Shown: piece after piece, positions 27,828 through 36,295 of the stretch
How positions within the stretch are numbered: position 1 is the stretch's first letter
Layout of the letters: each line of letters opens with the position of its first letter
NCBI RefSeq assembly: GCF_014636775.1
Contig: NZ_BMEQ01000002.1
Location: forward strand, 248,001 to 312,000
Reading direction: 5' to 3'
From: Kocuria dechangensis
GTDB taxonomy: Bacteria; Actinomycetota; Actinomycetes; Actinomycetales; Micrococcaceae
DNA length: 64,000 nucleotides
Translations under genes and position numbers: made by a program
Notes under the pieces: generated by a model
Database searches by the model: none
Told to the model about the DNA's origin: nothing
The model's input: the letters and a program-made list of their open reading frames with translations, nothing else

Positions 27828-28334
27828 ATGGACAAGGTGAGCCACGTCACACCGTCCGCGCCGCAGGATCTGCGGCCACCCCACCAGCTGGACGACCTCG
27901 ACCGGCGCCTGCTCGCCCTGCTGCGGGAGAACTCCCGGATGACCAACCAGGCCCTCAGCGAGGCGCTCGGGGTGGCCCCCTCCACCTGCCTGGCCCGGAT
28001 GAAGGCGCTGCAGCGCTCGGGGGTGATCCGCCGGTTCACGATCGAGGTGGAGCCGCGGGCGCTGGGGCGCACCATCGAGGCGCTGATCAGTGTGCGGCTG
28101 CGCCCGGGCGCCCGGCACCTGATGGCCGCCTTCAGCGAGGGCCTGAAGAAGGTGCCGGAGGTCTCCCAGTTCTTCTTCCTGGCGGGCTCGGACGACTTCC
28201 TCATCCACGTCGTCGCGCGGGACTCCGACCACATCCGCCAGTTCGTGCTGGAGCACCTGTCCTCGAACCAGGCGGTGGCCGCCACGCAGACCAGCCTGGT
28301 CTTCGAGCACGTCCAGGGGGCGTTCGCGCCCTGA
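27828..28334 (+). CDS. aldR: Lrp/AsnC-family regulator (AldR-like)
   Basis: A 168-residue regulator: HTH at about 20-75 (LDDLDRRLLALLRENSRMTNQALSEALGVAPSTC) and an AsnC effector domain (about 90-165). Position divergent to ald and similarity of layout to mycobacterial AldR support control of alanine use. GGAGG lies 4 bases before the ATG at 27828; an ATG one codon earlier is too close to that site. Confidence 0.9.
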   Translation: MDKVSHVTPSAPQDLRPPHQLDDLDRRLLALLRENSRMTNQALSEALGVAPSTCLARMKALQRSGVIRRFTIEVEPRALGRTIEALISVRLRPGARHLMAAFSEGLKKVPEVSQFFFLAGSDDFLIHVVARDSDHIRQFVLEHLSSNQAVAATQTSLVFEHVQGAFAP

Positions 28335-28500
28335 TCGCTGGGGCCTGCTCGCAGGGCACCGATGGCGTCGCCACGGGTCAGGTCGTCAGGCACTCCACGA
28401 CCGGCGCGCCTGATCGGCGGGCTCAGGCAAGGACGAGGTATGTCCCCAGGGAGCCCAGGACGACCGCTGCCGGGAGGAGCGCCTCATCGAGCGGCCCCGG

Positions 28501-28877
28501 TCAGTTCTGGAGGACGAACACGGTCAGGGCCCCGGAGGCGACGGCCCCGCCGATGCCCAGGAGAGGGGTGATCAGCGGCAGCGGCAGCGGTGCCTTGCGC
28601 CGCAGGGCCCGCTCCACGCCCACCCAGCGCCGGCGCTGATGAGCACCCCGAGCAGGAGCAGGACCACGGCCAGGACGGTGCGCATCGGTGCGGGGAAGAG
28701 GTCCTCCGTGAAGGCCTCCACGGCGATGCCGCCGGCCAGGAAGGCCAGGGAGGTGCGGATCCAGGCCAGGAACGTGCGCTCGTTGGCCAGGGTGAACCGG
28801 GGGTCGGGTTCGGTGCCCCCGCCCAGCACGCGGGTGGAGAACCGGCTGCGCTCCTGTACGGGCACGGCCTCATCCAT
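28501..28877 (-). CDS. DUF202 (YidH-like) membrane protein with a one-base frameshift
   Basis: Small membrane protein of the DUF202 family. The N-terminal part has the family signature RFTLANERTFLAWIRTSLAF and the first two helices. Near 28628 the frame breaks: the family ending, WVGVERALRRKAPLPLPL and a third helix, lies in another frame ending at 28501. One added base would give 125 residues, the normal size. Its start overlaps the end of the hydrolase gene by 8 bases. Function of the family is unknown. Confidence 0.8.
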
Positions 28878-29748
28878 GGGATGCCTCGGCTTCCGCTGCG
28901 AACGGCTGTGCCGGGCGGTCACGGCTGCTGCCGTTCGGTCCGTCGTTGCTCCCGAGCTCCCCTGCCCCAGCGGCCGGCGGTGTCGAAGCATCGGCGGCCT
29001 GGTGGTCCTGTGCGGTCCGTGACATCCAGTCCAGGACGGCGCCCCAGTGGGCCGCGGTGGGGTCGATGGCTGCCAGGTGATCGAGGTCGTGGCGCACCAG
29101 GAGGTCCATGGGGTCTCCGGCGCGATGAGCGCGAGCGACATAGTCCAGGGAGTGGGTGAGAGGGACGCGGGTGTCGGAGGCGCCGTGCACGAGCAGCGTC
29201 GGCACGCCGACGGGCAGCTGCTGGAGCGGCGATGCCTCGGCGTATGCCTCGGGTCGTTCCTCCGGGGCGGCGCCGAAGAACTCCGCGGCGGCACCTTCAC
29301 CGAGGTCCTCACGATGAGTGCGCACCACGTCGGTGACCGGAGCCAGGGCCACGACGGCGTCCAGCCGGCCGGCGCCGAGAAGGGCCAGCTGTCCACCTAC
29401 CGAGTGGCCGATTCCGATCAGCGGCCCCCCTGTGCCCTGCCGCCAGTCATGGCGCGCCAGGGCATGGAGGGCGGCATGGACGTCGTCCAGGGTGGTGGGC
29501 CAGCTGCCGCCGTTGCCGCCACGCCGGTACTCCACGTTGGCGGTGGCCCAGCCCCGGGCGACGAGGTCTTCGGCCAGCGCGGCCATGAGCGAGGCGTCGA
29601 AGCGTGCGCGCCAGTAGCCGCCGTGGACGAGCACCGCGATGCCGCGACAGGGGCCGGCCTCCGGGGAGGAGCTCCGGCATTCCACCACCTGGGCGTCATG
29701 GGGGCCGTAGGGAATGACCGTCGTGGTGTTCTCGGTCGTTGTCCTCAT
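28870..29748 (-). CDS. alpha/beta hydrolase, arylformamidase-like
   Basis: A 292-residue serine hydrolase with the HGGYW oxyanion motif (about 42-46), nucleophile Ser in GIGHSVGGQLA, an Asp in HGASDTRVP and a late His in RHDLDHLAAI. The HGGYW motif is typical of kynurenine formamidase and related carboxylesterases; a role in releasing 2-aminobenzoate precursors from tryptophan would fit the nearby anthranilate-type cluster but is only inference. The last 50 residues are a low-complexity tail. It overlaps the DUF202 gene by 8 bases. Confidence 0.82.
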   Translation of the reverse strand: MRTTTENTTTVIPYGPHDAQVVECRSSSPEAGPCRGIAVLVHGGYWRARFDASLMAALAEDLVARGWATANVEYRRGGNGGSWPTTLDDVHAALHALARHDWRQGTGGPLIGIGHSVGGQLALLGAGRLDAVVALAPVTDVVRTHREDLGEGAAAEFFGAAPEERPEAYAEASPLQQLPVGVPTLLVHGASDTRVPLTHSLDYVARAHRAGDPMDLLVRHDLDHLAAIDPTAAHWGAVLDWMSRTAQDHQAADASTPPAAGAGELGSNDGPNGSSRDRPAQPFAAEAEASHG

Positions 29749-29771
29749 GAGTGCGTCCTCTGTCGTTCGAT

Positions 29772-29812
29772 CGGCGGGCCCGGGCGCCCCTGTGGGACGC
29801 CCGGGCCCGCCG
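29772..29812 (-). terminator. hairpin after cupin gene
   Basis: Perfect 15-bp stem CGGCGGGCCCGGGCG / CGCCCGGGCCCGCCG, with an inner extension across an 11-base loop, 28 bases past the cupin stop on the minus strand. Confidence 0.75.
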
Positions 29813-29839
29813 CCGGTGCTGGGCCGTCGGCCGCTTCTG

Positions 29840-30325
29840 TCAAGCCCCGGGGACCGATCCGGGCGGGAGGAAGTCCACGCCGTGCAGGGCGGAGCGGCGG
29901 ACCACTTCCTCGGGATCCTGCAGGTTGTGCAGCTGGTCGAACAGCTGGGAGAGCCGGCCGGCCGGGCTCACCCAGAACAGCGCCTTGCCGGCCGTCTCAC
30001 CCTTGATGTAGTAGGCGTGCGGCAGGCCCATGGGCATGCGCACGGTGTCGCCGGGCCCTGCCGTGGTCCACTCGCCGTCGAGGTAGAGCGTGTACTCGCC
30101 CTCCATGACGTAGATGTGCTCGTCCTGGGTGGGATGGATGTGCGGGGGCACGCCGGTGCCGATCGGGTCGAGCGAGAGCCAGGCGAAGCTCGTGGAGCTC
30201 TCCACCTTCGCGAGGTAGGTGTGGCCCAGGACGTTCCACGTCTTGTTGCCCATGGCTTCGCCGGCCAGGGTGATGCCCTTGGGCAGGTCGCCCACCACGA
30301 TCTCCTGCTGCTGCTGCGTCTCCAC
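29840..30325 (-). CDS. cupin-domain protein
   Basis: A 161-residue single-domain cupin with metal-binding motif 1 in HIHPTQDEHIYVMEGE (about 71-86) and motif 2 near MGLPHAYYI. Such proteins are small dioxygenases, isomerases or effector binders. GTG at 30325 is chosen because GAAAGGA lies 6 bases upstream. It is divergent from the MBL hydrolase/MFS pair and probably shares their regulation. Substrate unknown. Confidence 0.82.
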   Translation of the reverse strand: METQQQQEIVVGDLPKGITLAGEAMGNKTWNVLGHTYLAKVESSTSFAWLSLDPIGTGVPPHIHPTQDEHIYVMEGEYTLYLDGEWTTAGPGDTVRMPMGLPHAYYIKGETAGKALFWVSPAGRLSQLFDQLHNLQDPEEVVRRSALHGVDFLPPGSVPGA

Positions 30326-30419
30326 AGTGAGTCCTTTCGTCCGAACCGTTGGTGGATCCAGCATGGCAAGTCCCGAGAAAATATGCAAGAAATATTGCGA
30401 CCGACAAAATCACTACATA

Positions 30420-30431
30420 TGATCTGGATCA
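30420..30431. promoter_or_regulatory. palindrome TGATC-TG-GATCA in divergent promoter
   Basis: Perfect 5-bp arms within an AT-rich patch (about 30375-30430) between the cupin and MBL genes. It is a possible operator for PaaX or another local regulator. The patch also offers the only AT-rich promoter-like sequence in this intergenic stretch. Confidence 0.35.
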
Positions 30432-30530
30432 CGTCGCGTTCCATCGGACGGATTCCGACGTTCTCTTCGCCGCCGTGCTCCTGCAGCAGAGCGGCATCCG
30501 CCCAGCCAACACCGAGTCGGGGGCCCATCA

Positions 30531-31589
30531 ATGACCAACACCATCGAACGAGGCATGTCAGTCCACACCCTGGGAACAGGGGGCGGACCGATCGTCTCCA
30601 GCAGCCGTGCCGGCACCAGTACCGCAATACGCGTCGACGGCGCCACCTATGTCATCGACTGCGGCATGGGCAGCATCCGCAATTTCCGCTCCAGCTGCGC
30701 GTGGTCGGACCTGCGCGCGGTCTTCCTGACCCACCACCACTCCGACCACATCTACGACCTCGGTTCGTTCCTGGTGACGGGCTGGCAGGTGCCGGGCGAG
30801 TCCTTCAGCCGTCCGATCCAGGTGCACGGTCCTGGGCGGCCGTCCCGGGTCCCGGCCATGGACGCCGAGCACGCGGCCGTCGTGGACGCCCGCGTCGGTG
30901 CCCGCTCCATGCGGGGCACCGTGGACGTCGTCGATGCGCTCCTCGACGACGTCTTCGCGTCCGACATCTGCATCCGCATGGCGGACGAGGGGCGCAGCGA
31001 GCCGCACGAATGGGTCCGGGCGCACGACATCGTTCTCCCGTCCCAGGTCCCGGCGGATCCGGTGGCGGATCGCCACCCGGACATGGAGCCCTTCGAGATC
31101 TACCGCGACGAACTGGTGACCGTCAGCGCCATCCTCGTGGATCACCGGCTGTGCTATCCGGCCTTCGGCTTCCGCGTCGACTCCGCGTACGGGTCCGTGG
31201 TCGTGTCCGGGGACACCGCCTACTCCGAGAACTGCATCCGCCTGGCCCGGGGCGCCGATCTCCTGCTGCACGAGGTCATCGACCTGGAGGCGATCCTGGC
31301 GACCTTCCCCGACGGGCCCACCCGGGACGGGATCGAGGAGCACCTGCGCGAATCGCACACCCCCTTCGACCAGGTGGGCAAGGTTGCCGCCGCCGCCGGC
31401 GTGGGACAGCTGGTCCTGCACCACATCGTGCCCAACACCCCGGGCACGGCCGACGTGCCCAAGATGGTCGCGGCGGCCCGCCGCGACTTCGCCGGACCGG
31501 TCCACGCCGCCGAGGACAACGACCGGTTCCTGGTGTCGGACCAAGTGCGGGCCACGGTGGCCCGCGAGACCGTGGAGGTGGGAGCATGA
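30531..31589 (+). CDS. MBL-fold metal-dependent hydrolase (RNase Z-like)
   Basis: A 352-residue metallo-beta-lactamase-fold enzyme with the zinc motif LTHHHSDHIYDLG (H68, H70, D72, H73), a bridging Asp in VVVSGDTAYSENC and a late His in LVLHHIVP. Such proteins in catabolic clusters hydrolyse lactones, thioesters or phosphoesters; the real substrate is not evident. It is coupled by ATGA to the MFS gene after it. Confidence 0.85.
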   Translation: MTNTIERGMSVHTLGTGGGPIVSSSRAGTSTAIRVDGATYVIDCGMGSIRNFRSSCAWSDLRAVFLTHHHSDHIYDLGSFLVTGWQVPGESFSRPIQVHGPGRPSRVPAMDAEHAAVVDARVGARSMRGTVDVVDALLDDVFASDICIRMADEGRSEPHEWVRAHDIVLPSQVPADPVADRHPDMEPFEIYRDELVTVSAILVDHRLCYPAFGFRVDSAYGSVVVSGDTAYSENCIRLARGADLLLHEVIDLEAILATFPDGPTRDGIEEHLRESHTPFDQVGKVAAAAGVGQLVLHHIVPNTPGTADVPKMVAAARRDFAGPVHAAEDNDRFLVSDQVRATVARETVEVGA

Positions 31590-33115
31590 CCGCTCAGACC
31601 GAGTCCCAGATCCCGCCGCACACCCTCCGGGCCGCGGTCAAGTACGGGAGGATGAACCGGCGGGCCTGGATGGTCACGGGGATGCTGGTGATCTTCCAGA
31701 TCATCAACTTCGCCGACAAGGCTGTCCTCGGCCTGGTCGCCGACTCCGCGATGCGTGACCTCGGCCTGACAGCCGGTCAGTTCGGCTTCATCGGCAGCGC
31801 GTTCTTCTTCCTCTTCGCCGCTGCCGCCGTGGCCGTCGGCTTCCTGGCCGGGAAGGTGCCGACCCGCTGGATCCTGTTGACCATGGGCATCTCCTGGGCG
31901 GTGCTGCAGTTCCCGATGCTCTTCGGCGGCGGCGCGGCCGTGCTGCTCGTCACCCGCATCCTGCTGGGCGCCGCCGAAGGACCGGCGACTCCCATCGCGC
32001 TGCAGCACGTCCACGGCTGGTTCCCCGCCAAGGAACGCGGCCTCCCCAGCAGCCTGGTGGCCATCGGGTCGACGGTCGGCCCCATCATCGCAGCTCCTGT
32101 CCTGGCCTGGATCATCGCCAACCCGGCGCTCGGCTGGCGCTGGGCCTTCGGCTTCCTGGGCATCGTCGGCCTGCTCTGGTCGCTCGGCTGGTTGCTCATC
32201 GGCCGGGACGGGCCGTTCAGCCACACCCGGCGCGACGACCCCGAGGCCCAGGCGGAGCGGGCCCATGCGGAGCAGCAGGCGGCCGCCCGCACGGCCCCCG
32301 TGCCGGTGGTTCCCGCCGCGAGCGCGTCCGACGGCGAGGCGCCGTCCGCCCCGGCCGCTGAGCGCGCTGGTGCCGGGAGCACTGGCAGCATCGCGGATCG
32401 TTCCGATCTGCTCCAGCTCGTCCCCATCCGCCGGGTCCTGGGCTCGCGGATGTTCATCGCGGCTGCCCTCGCCGGCGCCGGGTGCTTCTGGGCCCAGGGC
32501 TTCCTGACGACCTGGTCGCCCAAGTACCTCGCCTCGGTGATGCAGCTCTCCCCCGAGATGGTGGGTCTGTTCTCCACCTTTCCCTGGATCCTGGGGGCGC
32601 TGACCCTGCTGGTCCTGGGCTACACCTCCCGGTTCCTCATGCGCCGCGGGGTGACCGTGCGCTGGGCCCTTGCGGCACTGTTCGGTGCCGCGCTGCTGTG
32701 CTCGGGGCTCTGCTTCCTCATGCTGCCGCGGGTGGACGGGTACCTCGCCGTCGTCTTCCTCACGCTGGGGGCCGGCCTGGCCATGATCTACCCCTTGGCG
32801 CCGACCGCCGTCGCGTTCTGCGTGGGCTCCAAGCAGCGCGCGGCCGTCATGGCCACGCTGACCGGACTGGCCTCGTTCGGCGGGGTCGTCGCTCCGGCGA
32901 TGGTGGGCAAGCTCATGGACCGCGCCGGCTATGTCCCCGCCCCCAAGGGGGTCCCGGAGACGGCGGAGATGGCCGCCCGCCTCAGCGAGGGGATGAACAC
33001 CGGCTTCTGGATGATCGGCGTCTACCTGCTCGTGGTCGGGGCCATCAGCATCCTCATGCTCAACCCGGACCGTACTGCGTCCCGGCTGCAGGAGAAGTTC
33101 GTGTACAACGGCTGA
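31586..33115 (+). CDS. MFS transporter (ACS-like)
   Basis: A 509-residue carrier with 12 hydrophobic segments and a long Ala/Pro/Glu-rich central loop (about 220-270). It has the N-terminal IINFADKAVLGLVADS, typical of the anion:cation symporter (ACS) group that takes up aromatic and sugar acids. Coupled to the MBL hydrolase by ATGA overlap and followed by a 19-bp hairpin. Likely importer for the cluster substrate (inference). Confidence 0.87.
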   Translation: MTAQTESQIPPHTLRAAVKYGRMNRRAWMVTGMLVIFQIINFADKAVLGLVADSAMRDLGLTAGQFGFIGSAFFFLFAAAAVAVGFLAGKVPTRWILLTMGISWAVLQFPMLFGGGAAVLLVTRILLGAAEGPATPIALQHVHGWFPAKERGLPSSLVAIGSTVGPIIAAPVLAWIIANPALGWRWAFGFLGIVGLLWSLGWLLIGRDGPFSHTRRDDPEAQAERAHAEQQAAARTAPVPVVPAASASDGEAPSAPAAERAGAGSTGSIADRSDLLQLVPIRRVLGSRMFIAAALAGAGCFWAQGFLTTWSPKYLASVMQLSPEMVGLFSTFPWILGALTLLVLGYTSRFLMRRGVTVRWALAALFGAALLCSGLCFLMLPRVDGYLAVVFLTLGAGLAMIYPLAPTAVAFCVGSKQRAAVMATLTGLASFGGVVAPAMVGKLMDRAGYVPAPKGVPETAEMAARLSEGMNTGFWMIGVYLLVVGAISILMLNPDRTASRLQEKFVYNG

Positions 33116-33151
33116 CAGGGTGCTCCACCGGCACCACCGGTGGTCGCAGGT

Positions 33152-33202
33152 CGGACGCCGTGAGGGGCGGTGGCGGAAGACCGCCGCCCCTCACGGCGTC
33201 CG
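33152..33202 (+). terminator. 19-bp perfect hairpin after MFS gene
   Basis: CGGACGCCGTGAGGGGCGG pairs perfectly with its complement around a 13-base loop that can pair further. It lies 37 bases after the stop and separates the MBL-MFS unit from paaX. Confidence 0.85.
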
Positions 33203-33289
33203 GACGTTCCGGAGCCCGCCTATGATGGCCGGGACCTCCCCCTATGCCTTCTTGTTCTCGCGCACCCCCCCGATCCGAAAGCAGGACCG

Positions 33290-34171
33290 ATGATCACGGT
33301 TCCCGAAACCCACCTCAGGCATCAGCAGCTCATCGTGACCCTCTACGGCCTCTACGGGCGCCAGGTCGGCGGGGCCTTCCCCGTGTCCGTGCTCATCTCC
33401 ATGCTGGGAGACCTCGGCCACGACGCTCCCGGGGTGCGCTCCTCGGTGTCGAGGCTGAAGGCGAAGGGCGTGCTCAACAGCGTCAAGGCCGACGGGGTCG
33501 CCAAGTACGAGATCTCCCCGCAGGCGATGGAGATCTTCAGCGCCGGCGACGAGCGGATCTTCTCCCCGCCCCGCTCCCGGGTGGGCGATCCCTGGGTCCT
33601 GGCGATCTTCTCCGTGCCCGAGTCGCTGCGCCACCTCCGCCACCAGCTGCGATCCGAGCTGGCCGGCCTCGGCTTCGGCATGGTCTCGGCGGGGGTGTGG
33701 ATCGCCCCCGCCCACGGGCGGGACGAAACCGCTCGGCGGCTCGAGGTCCGCGGACTGGCCGAGTTCGTGGAGTTCTTCACCGGCAGCTACGGCGACGAGA
33801 CGGACATGCGCTCCAAGGTCGCCCGGTGGTGGGACCTCGAGGCCCTGGACGCCCAGCTCTCCCGCTTCCTGGAGCTCTACGGCAACGCCCTCACCGAGTG
33901 GACGGCACTGGTCGGCACAGATCCTGAGGCCGCGCTGGCCACCTCCACCCCGGAGATCCGCCGAACTGCGTTCCGCTACTACGTCCCCATGCTGACCCTG
34001 TGGCGCCGGTTTCCCTACATCGATCCCGGGCTGCCGATGGAGTACCTGCCCGAAGGGTGGAAGGGGCCGACCGTGCGGCATCTCTTCGAGGAAGTGCACC
34101 GTCTGGTCGGCCCTCTTGCGGCCGAGCACGTGCGGTCACTGATCGGCTCTGCCGCCATGGCCTCCGCCTGA
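33290..34171 (+). CDS. PaaX-family transcriptional regulator
   Basis: A 293-residue GntR-like winged-helix regulator of the PaaX type: N-terminal HTH (about 10-75, with GVRSSVSRLKAKGVL) and the long PaaX C-terminal domain (WVLAIFSVPESLRHLRHQLRSELAGLGFG). PaaX binds aryl-CoA thioesters and represses their catabolic genes until the CoA ester appears. Its place between the MBL-MFS unit and the aryl-CoA operon suggests control by 2-aminobenzoyl-CoA or similar. It converges with ridA over a 26-bp hairpin. Confidence 0.9.
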   Translation: MITVPETHLRHQQLIVTLYGLYGRQVGGAFPVSVLISMLGDLGHDAPGVRSSVSRLKAKGVLNSVKADGVAKYEISPQAMEIFSAGDERIFSPPRSRVGDPWVLAIFSVPESLRHLRHQLRSELAGLGFGMVSAGVWIAPAHGRDETARRLEVRGLAEFVEFFTGSYGDETDMRSKVARWWDLEALDAQLSRFLELYGNALTEWTALVGTDPEAALATSTPEIRRTAFRYYVPMLTLWRRFPYIDPGLPMEYLPEGWKGPTVRHLFEEVHRLVGPLAAEHVRSLIGSAAMASA

Positions 34172-34202
34172 GGCCGGGGACCGGGGCGCGAACAGCACAG
34201 AG

Positions 34203-34258
34203 GAGGACCCCGGGTGCCGGGGAGTGTGGTCTCACACTCCCCGGCACCCGGGGTCCTC
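34203..34258. terminator. 26-bp perfect bidirectional hairpin (paaX / RidA)
   Basis: Perfect 26-bp stem (GAGGACCCCGGGTGCCGGGG..) with a four-base GTCT loop, placed between two convergent genes, so it can end both transcripts. Confidence 0.9.
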
Positions 34259-34303
34259 TGTTCTGCGGGTCAGCACTGGCGCCGAGCGCAGCGCGGATCC
34301 GGA

Positions 34304-34729
34304 TCAGGACTCGCGGTCCTGGATGACGGCCACGCCCTGGATCTCGATCAGCGCCTCCTTCTGCCACAGCCGGGTGACGCCGATCCCGGCCATCGCCGGG
34401 TACTTCCGGCCCGCCATCTCGCGCCAGAGCCGGCCGATCTCCCTGCCGTGGGCCATGTAGTCGTCCACGTCGGTGAGGTAGATCGTCACGCTGACGAGGT
34501 CCTCGGGCTTGCCCCCTGCCTCCTCGAGCGAGGTGAGCACGTTGCGGAGGGCCTGGACGAACTGCTCGACGATGCCGCCCTCCACGATGTTCATGTCCTT
34601 GTCCAGGGCGGTCTGGCCCCCGAGATAGACGGTGTCGCCCGCCCGCACGGCGTGGGCGTAGCCCGAGGGGGGCGCCATGGAGTCCGGGTTGACGATCAGG
34701 TTCTCCTTGGCGGACAGGTTCGTGGTCAT
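34304..34729 (-). CDS. RidA-family enamine/imine deaminase
   Basis: A 141-residue YjgF/YER057c/UK114-family protein. It shows YAHAVRAGDTVYLGGQTALD (24-43) and the C-terminal YPAMAGIGVTRLWQKEALIEIQGVAV. RidA proteins hydrolyse reactive enamines/imines to ketones and ammonia. It is divergent from the operon for 2-aminobenzoyl-CoA monooxygenase/reductase, whose product is a 2-amino-enecarboxyl-CoA (an enamine), so a pathway role in nitrogen release is a reasoned inference. A general housekeeping role is the alternative. The family's usual active-site Arg (in IEIEAIA-type context) appears not to be in its common place. Confidence 0.88.
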   Translation of the reverse strand: MTTNLSAKENLIVNPDSMAPPSGYAHAVRAGDTVYLGGQTALDKDMNIVEGGIVEQFVQALRNVLTSLEEAGGKPEDLVSVTIYLTDVDDYMAHGREIGRLWREMAGRKYPAMAGIGVTRLWQKEALIEIQGVAVIQDRES

Positions 34730-34790
34730 GAGGTTCTCCTGCGGTGTCGAGGCGGTGGCTCGTCACGAAAACGACCTCTGGTCTGCTCCG

Positions 34791-34806
34791 TGTGAGCCGT
34801 GTTACA
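34791..34806. promoter_or_regulatory. CRP/GlxR-like site TGTGA-N6-TTACA
   Basis: TGTGAGCCGTGTTACA differs from the CRP/GlxR consensus by one base. It lies in the 132-base divergent promoter between RidA and the cupin/aryl-CoA operon. TGATTC, the core of PaaX sites in other bacteria, occurs just after it at 34808-34813. Confidence 0.5.
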
Positions 34807-34815
34807 TTGATTCTA

Positions 34816-34831
34816 CGTGACGGTCGTCACG
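34816..34831. promoter_or_regulatory. CRP/GlxR-like palindrome CGTGA-N6-TCACG
   Basis: Perfect inverted repeat CGTGACGGTCGTCACG, 30 bases before the cupin start. It is 15/16 identical to the palindrome at 15468-15483 in the symporter/LysR promoter, so the same protein may bind both. Confidence 0.55.
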
Positions 34832-34861
34832 AAGTCGACATAGAGAGTGAAGGAGACATCG

Positions 34862-35341
34862 ATGAGCACGGTCAGCGAGTACCGCACCGAGGGCGACAAC
34901 CGCATCTACGCCGGGGCTGACGGGCGCGTGGTCCCCGTCGTGACCCGCGCGGGCCACGAGGACACCAACACCGCCCAGTCCGGCGACTGCGTGCGCGTGT
35001 CCGGCGTGAGCATCCAGCACACCCCGGCCACCAAGATCTGGTTCGGCCAGGTCTCCAACACCCCGGGCTACCGCTCCCTGCCCCACCACCACGGGGAGGC
35101 CGAGACCGGCGGCTACGTCCTGAGCGGCCACGGCCGGATCTACTTCGGCGAGGACTACCAGGACTACATCGACATGACCGCCGGCGACTGGGTCTTCGTC
35201 CCGCCGTTCATGCCCCACGTCGAGGCGAACATGTCCCTCACGGAGGACCTCGTGTGGCTCACCGCCCGCACGCCCGAGAACCTCGTGGTCAACCTCGAGG
35301 ACGTCCCCGACGAGTCCCTCGCGGACTACCGGCGGGCCTGA
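34862..35341 (+). CDS. cupin-domain protein, first gene of aryl-CoA operon
   Basis: A 159-residue cupin with motif 1 HHHGEAETGGYVLSG (about 76-90) and motif 2 VPPFMPHVEAN. It starts behind a textbook AAGGAGA site 5 bases away. The gene heads the unit with TesB thioesterase, CoA ligase and the 2-aminobenzoyl-CoA monooxygenase fusion. It may handle a cyclic or hydroxylated intermediate, or bind an effector; no activity can be assigned. Confidence 0.85.
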   Translation: MSTVSEYRTEGDNRIYAGADGRVVPVVTRAGHEDTNTAQSGDCVRVSGVSIQHTPATKIWFGQVSNTPGYRSLPHHHGEAETGGYVLSGHGRIYFGEDYQDYIDMTAGDWVFVPPFMPHVEANMSLTEDLVWLTARTPENLVVNLEDVPDESLADYRRA

Positions 35342-35348
35342 GGCAGCC

Positions 35349-36224
35349 ATGACCACGACCGTGAGCCCCACCTCCGCCGCCTTCCTGGCGACCGTGGACC
35401 TCCAGCCGGCCGAGGCGCAGTCGTACGACGAGGCCTGGACCGCCCAGACCCAGTGGGTGCCCTGGCCCAAGGCCTTCGGCGGGGACATGGTGGCCCAGGC
35501 GGCCGCCGCCATGATGCGCTCCGTCGGCGAGGACCGCGTGCTGCACTCGATGCACAGTTACTTCATGCGCCCCGTCGACATCGGCGCGGCCGTCCGGTAC
35601 GAGGTCGAGCGGGTTCGTGACGGCCGCGGCTACTCGACCCGGCACGTGCGGGCCTTCCAGAACGGCAAGGCCGTCTACGACGCCATCGGCTCCTTCCACG
35701 TCCCCGAGGACGGGACCGACGACGCCCCGGCCATGCCGCAGGTGCCCGCGCCGGAGGACCTGGCGTCCTCGGCGGAGGTCCTCGTCGGCGTGGACGGCCC
35801 CGCCGCCGAGTACTGGGCGAACGGGCGCTCCTTCGACATCCGCCACGTCGAGGGACCGGTCTACCTGCAGGTGGAGGGGCCGCGCGCAGCGCATCAGGCG
35901 GTGTGGGTGAAGGCCTTCGACCGGCTGCCCGACGACCCCGACCTGCACCGGGCGGCGCTGGCCTACGTGTGCGACTACACGATCCTCGAGCCGCTGCTGC
36001 GCTCGCAGGGCCTGGCGTGGGCGGCGCCGGGGCTGGTCACGGCCAGCCTCGACCACTCGATGTGGTTCCACCGCGAGGGCCGCGCCGACGAGTGGGTGCT
36101 CTACGTGCAGGACGCCTGCTCCCTGCAGAACAACCGGGGTCTCGTCCGCGGCCAGTTCTTCGACCGCGGCGGGCGCCTGCTGGCCAGCGTGGCCCAGGAG
36201 GGCATGATCCGCCCCGGCGCATGA
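35349..36224 (+). CDS. TesB-like acyl-CoA thioesterase
   Basis: A 291-residue double-hotdog protein related to TesB, which hydrolyses acyl-CoA to free acid and CoA. Family-like stretches include FGGDMVAQAAAAMMRSV (near 45-61), HSMHSYFMRPVD, and the late SLDHSMWFHR with the catalytic Asp. It starts 8 bases after the cupin stop. Its likely role is to free CoA from dead-end aryl- or ring-reduced CoA esters in this pathway. Confidence 0.88.
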   Translation: MTTTVSPTSAAFLATVDLQPAEAQSYDEAWTAQTQWVPWPKAFGGDMVAQAAAAMMRSVGEDRVLHSMHSYFMRPVDIGAAVRYEVERVRDGRGYSTRHVRAFQNGKAVYDAIGSFHVPEDGTDDAPAMPQVPAPEDLASSAEVLVGVDGPAAEYWANGRSFDIRHVEGPVYLQVEGPRAAHQAVWVKAFDRLPDDPDLHRAALAYVCDYTILEPLLRSQGLAWAAPGLVTASLDHSMWFHREGRADEWVLYVQDACSLQNNRGLVRGQFFDRGGRLLASVAQEGMIRPGA

Positions 36225-36295
36225 GCCCGCCCCACCGGCGCGCTCCCGCGTGCCACGAGACATCCACCGCTGCACCAGACGACGAAGAGGACACC

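Noticed and set aside
28423-28500. In-frame stretch after the DUF202 stop (LDEALLPAAVVLGSLGTYLVLA) as a second DUF202 gene
   Set aside because: Only about 25 codons with no start codon; at most a remnant of a deleted paralogue.
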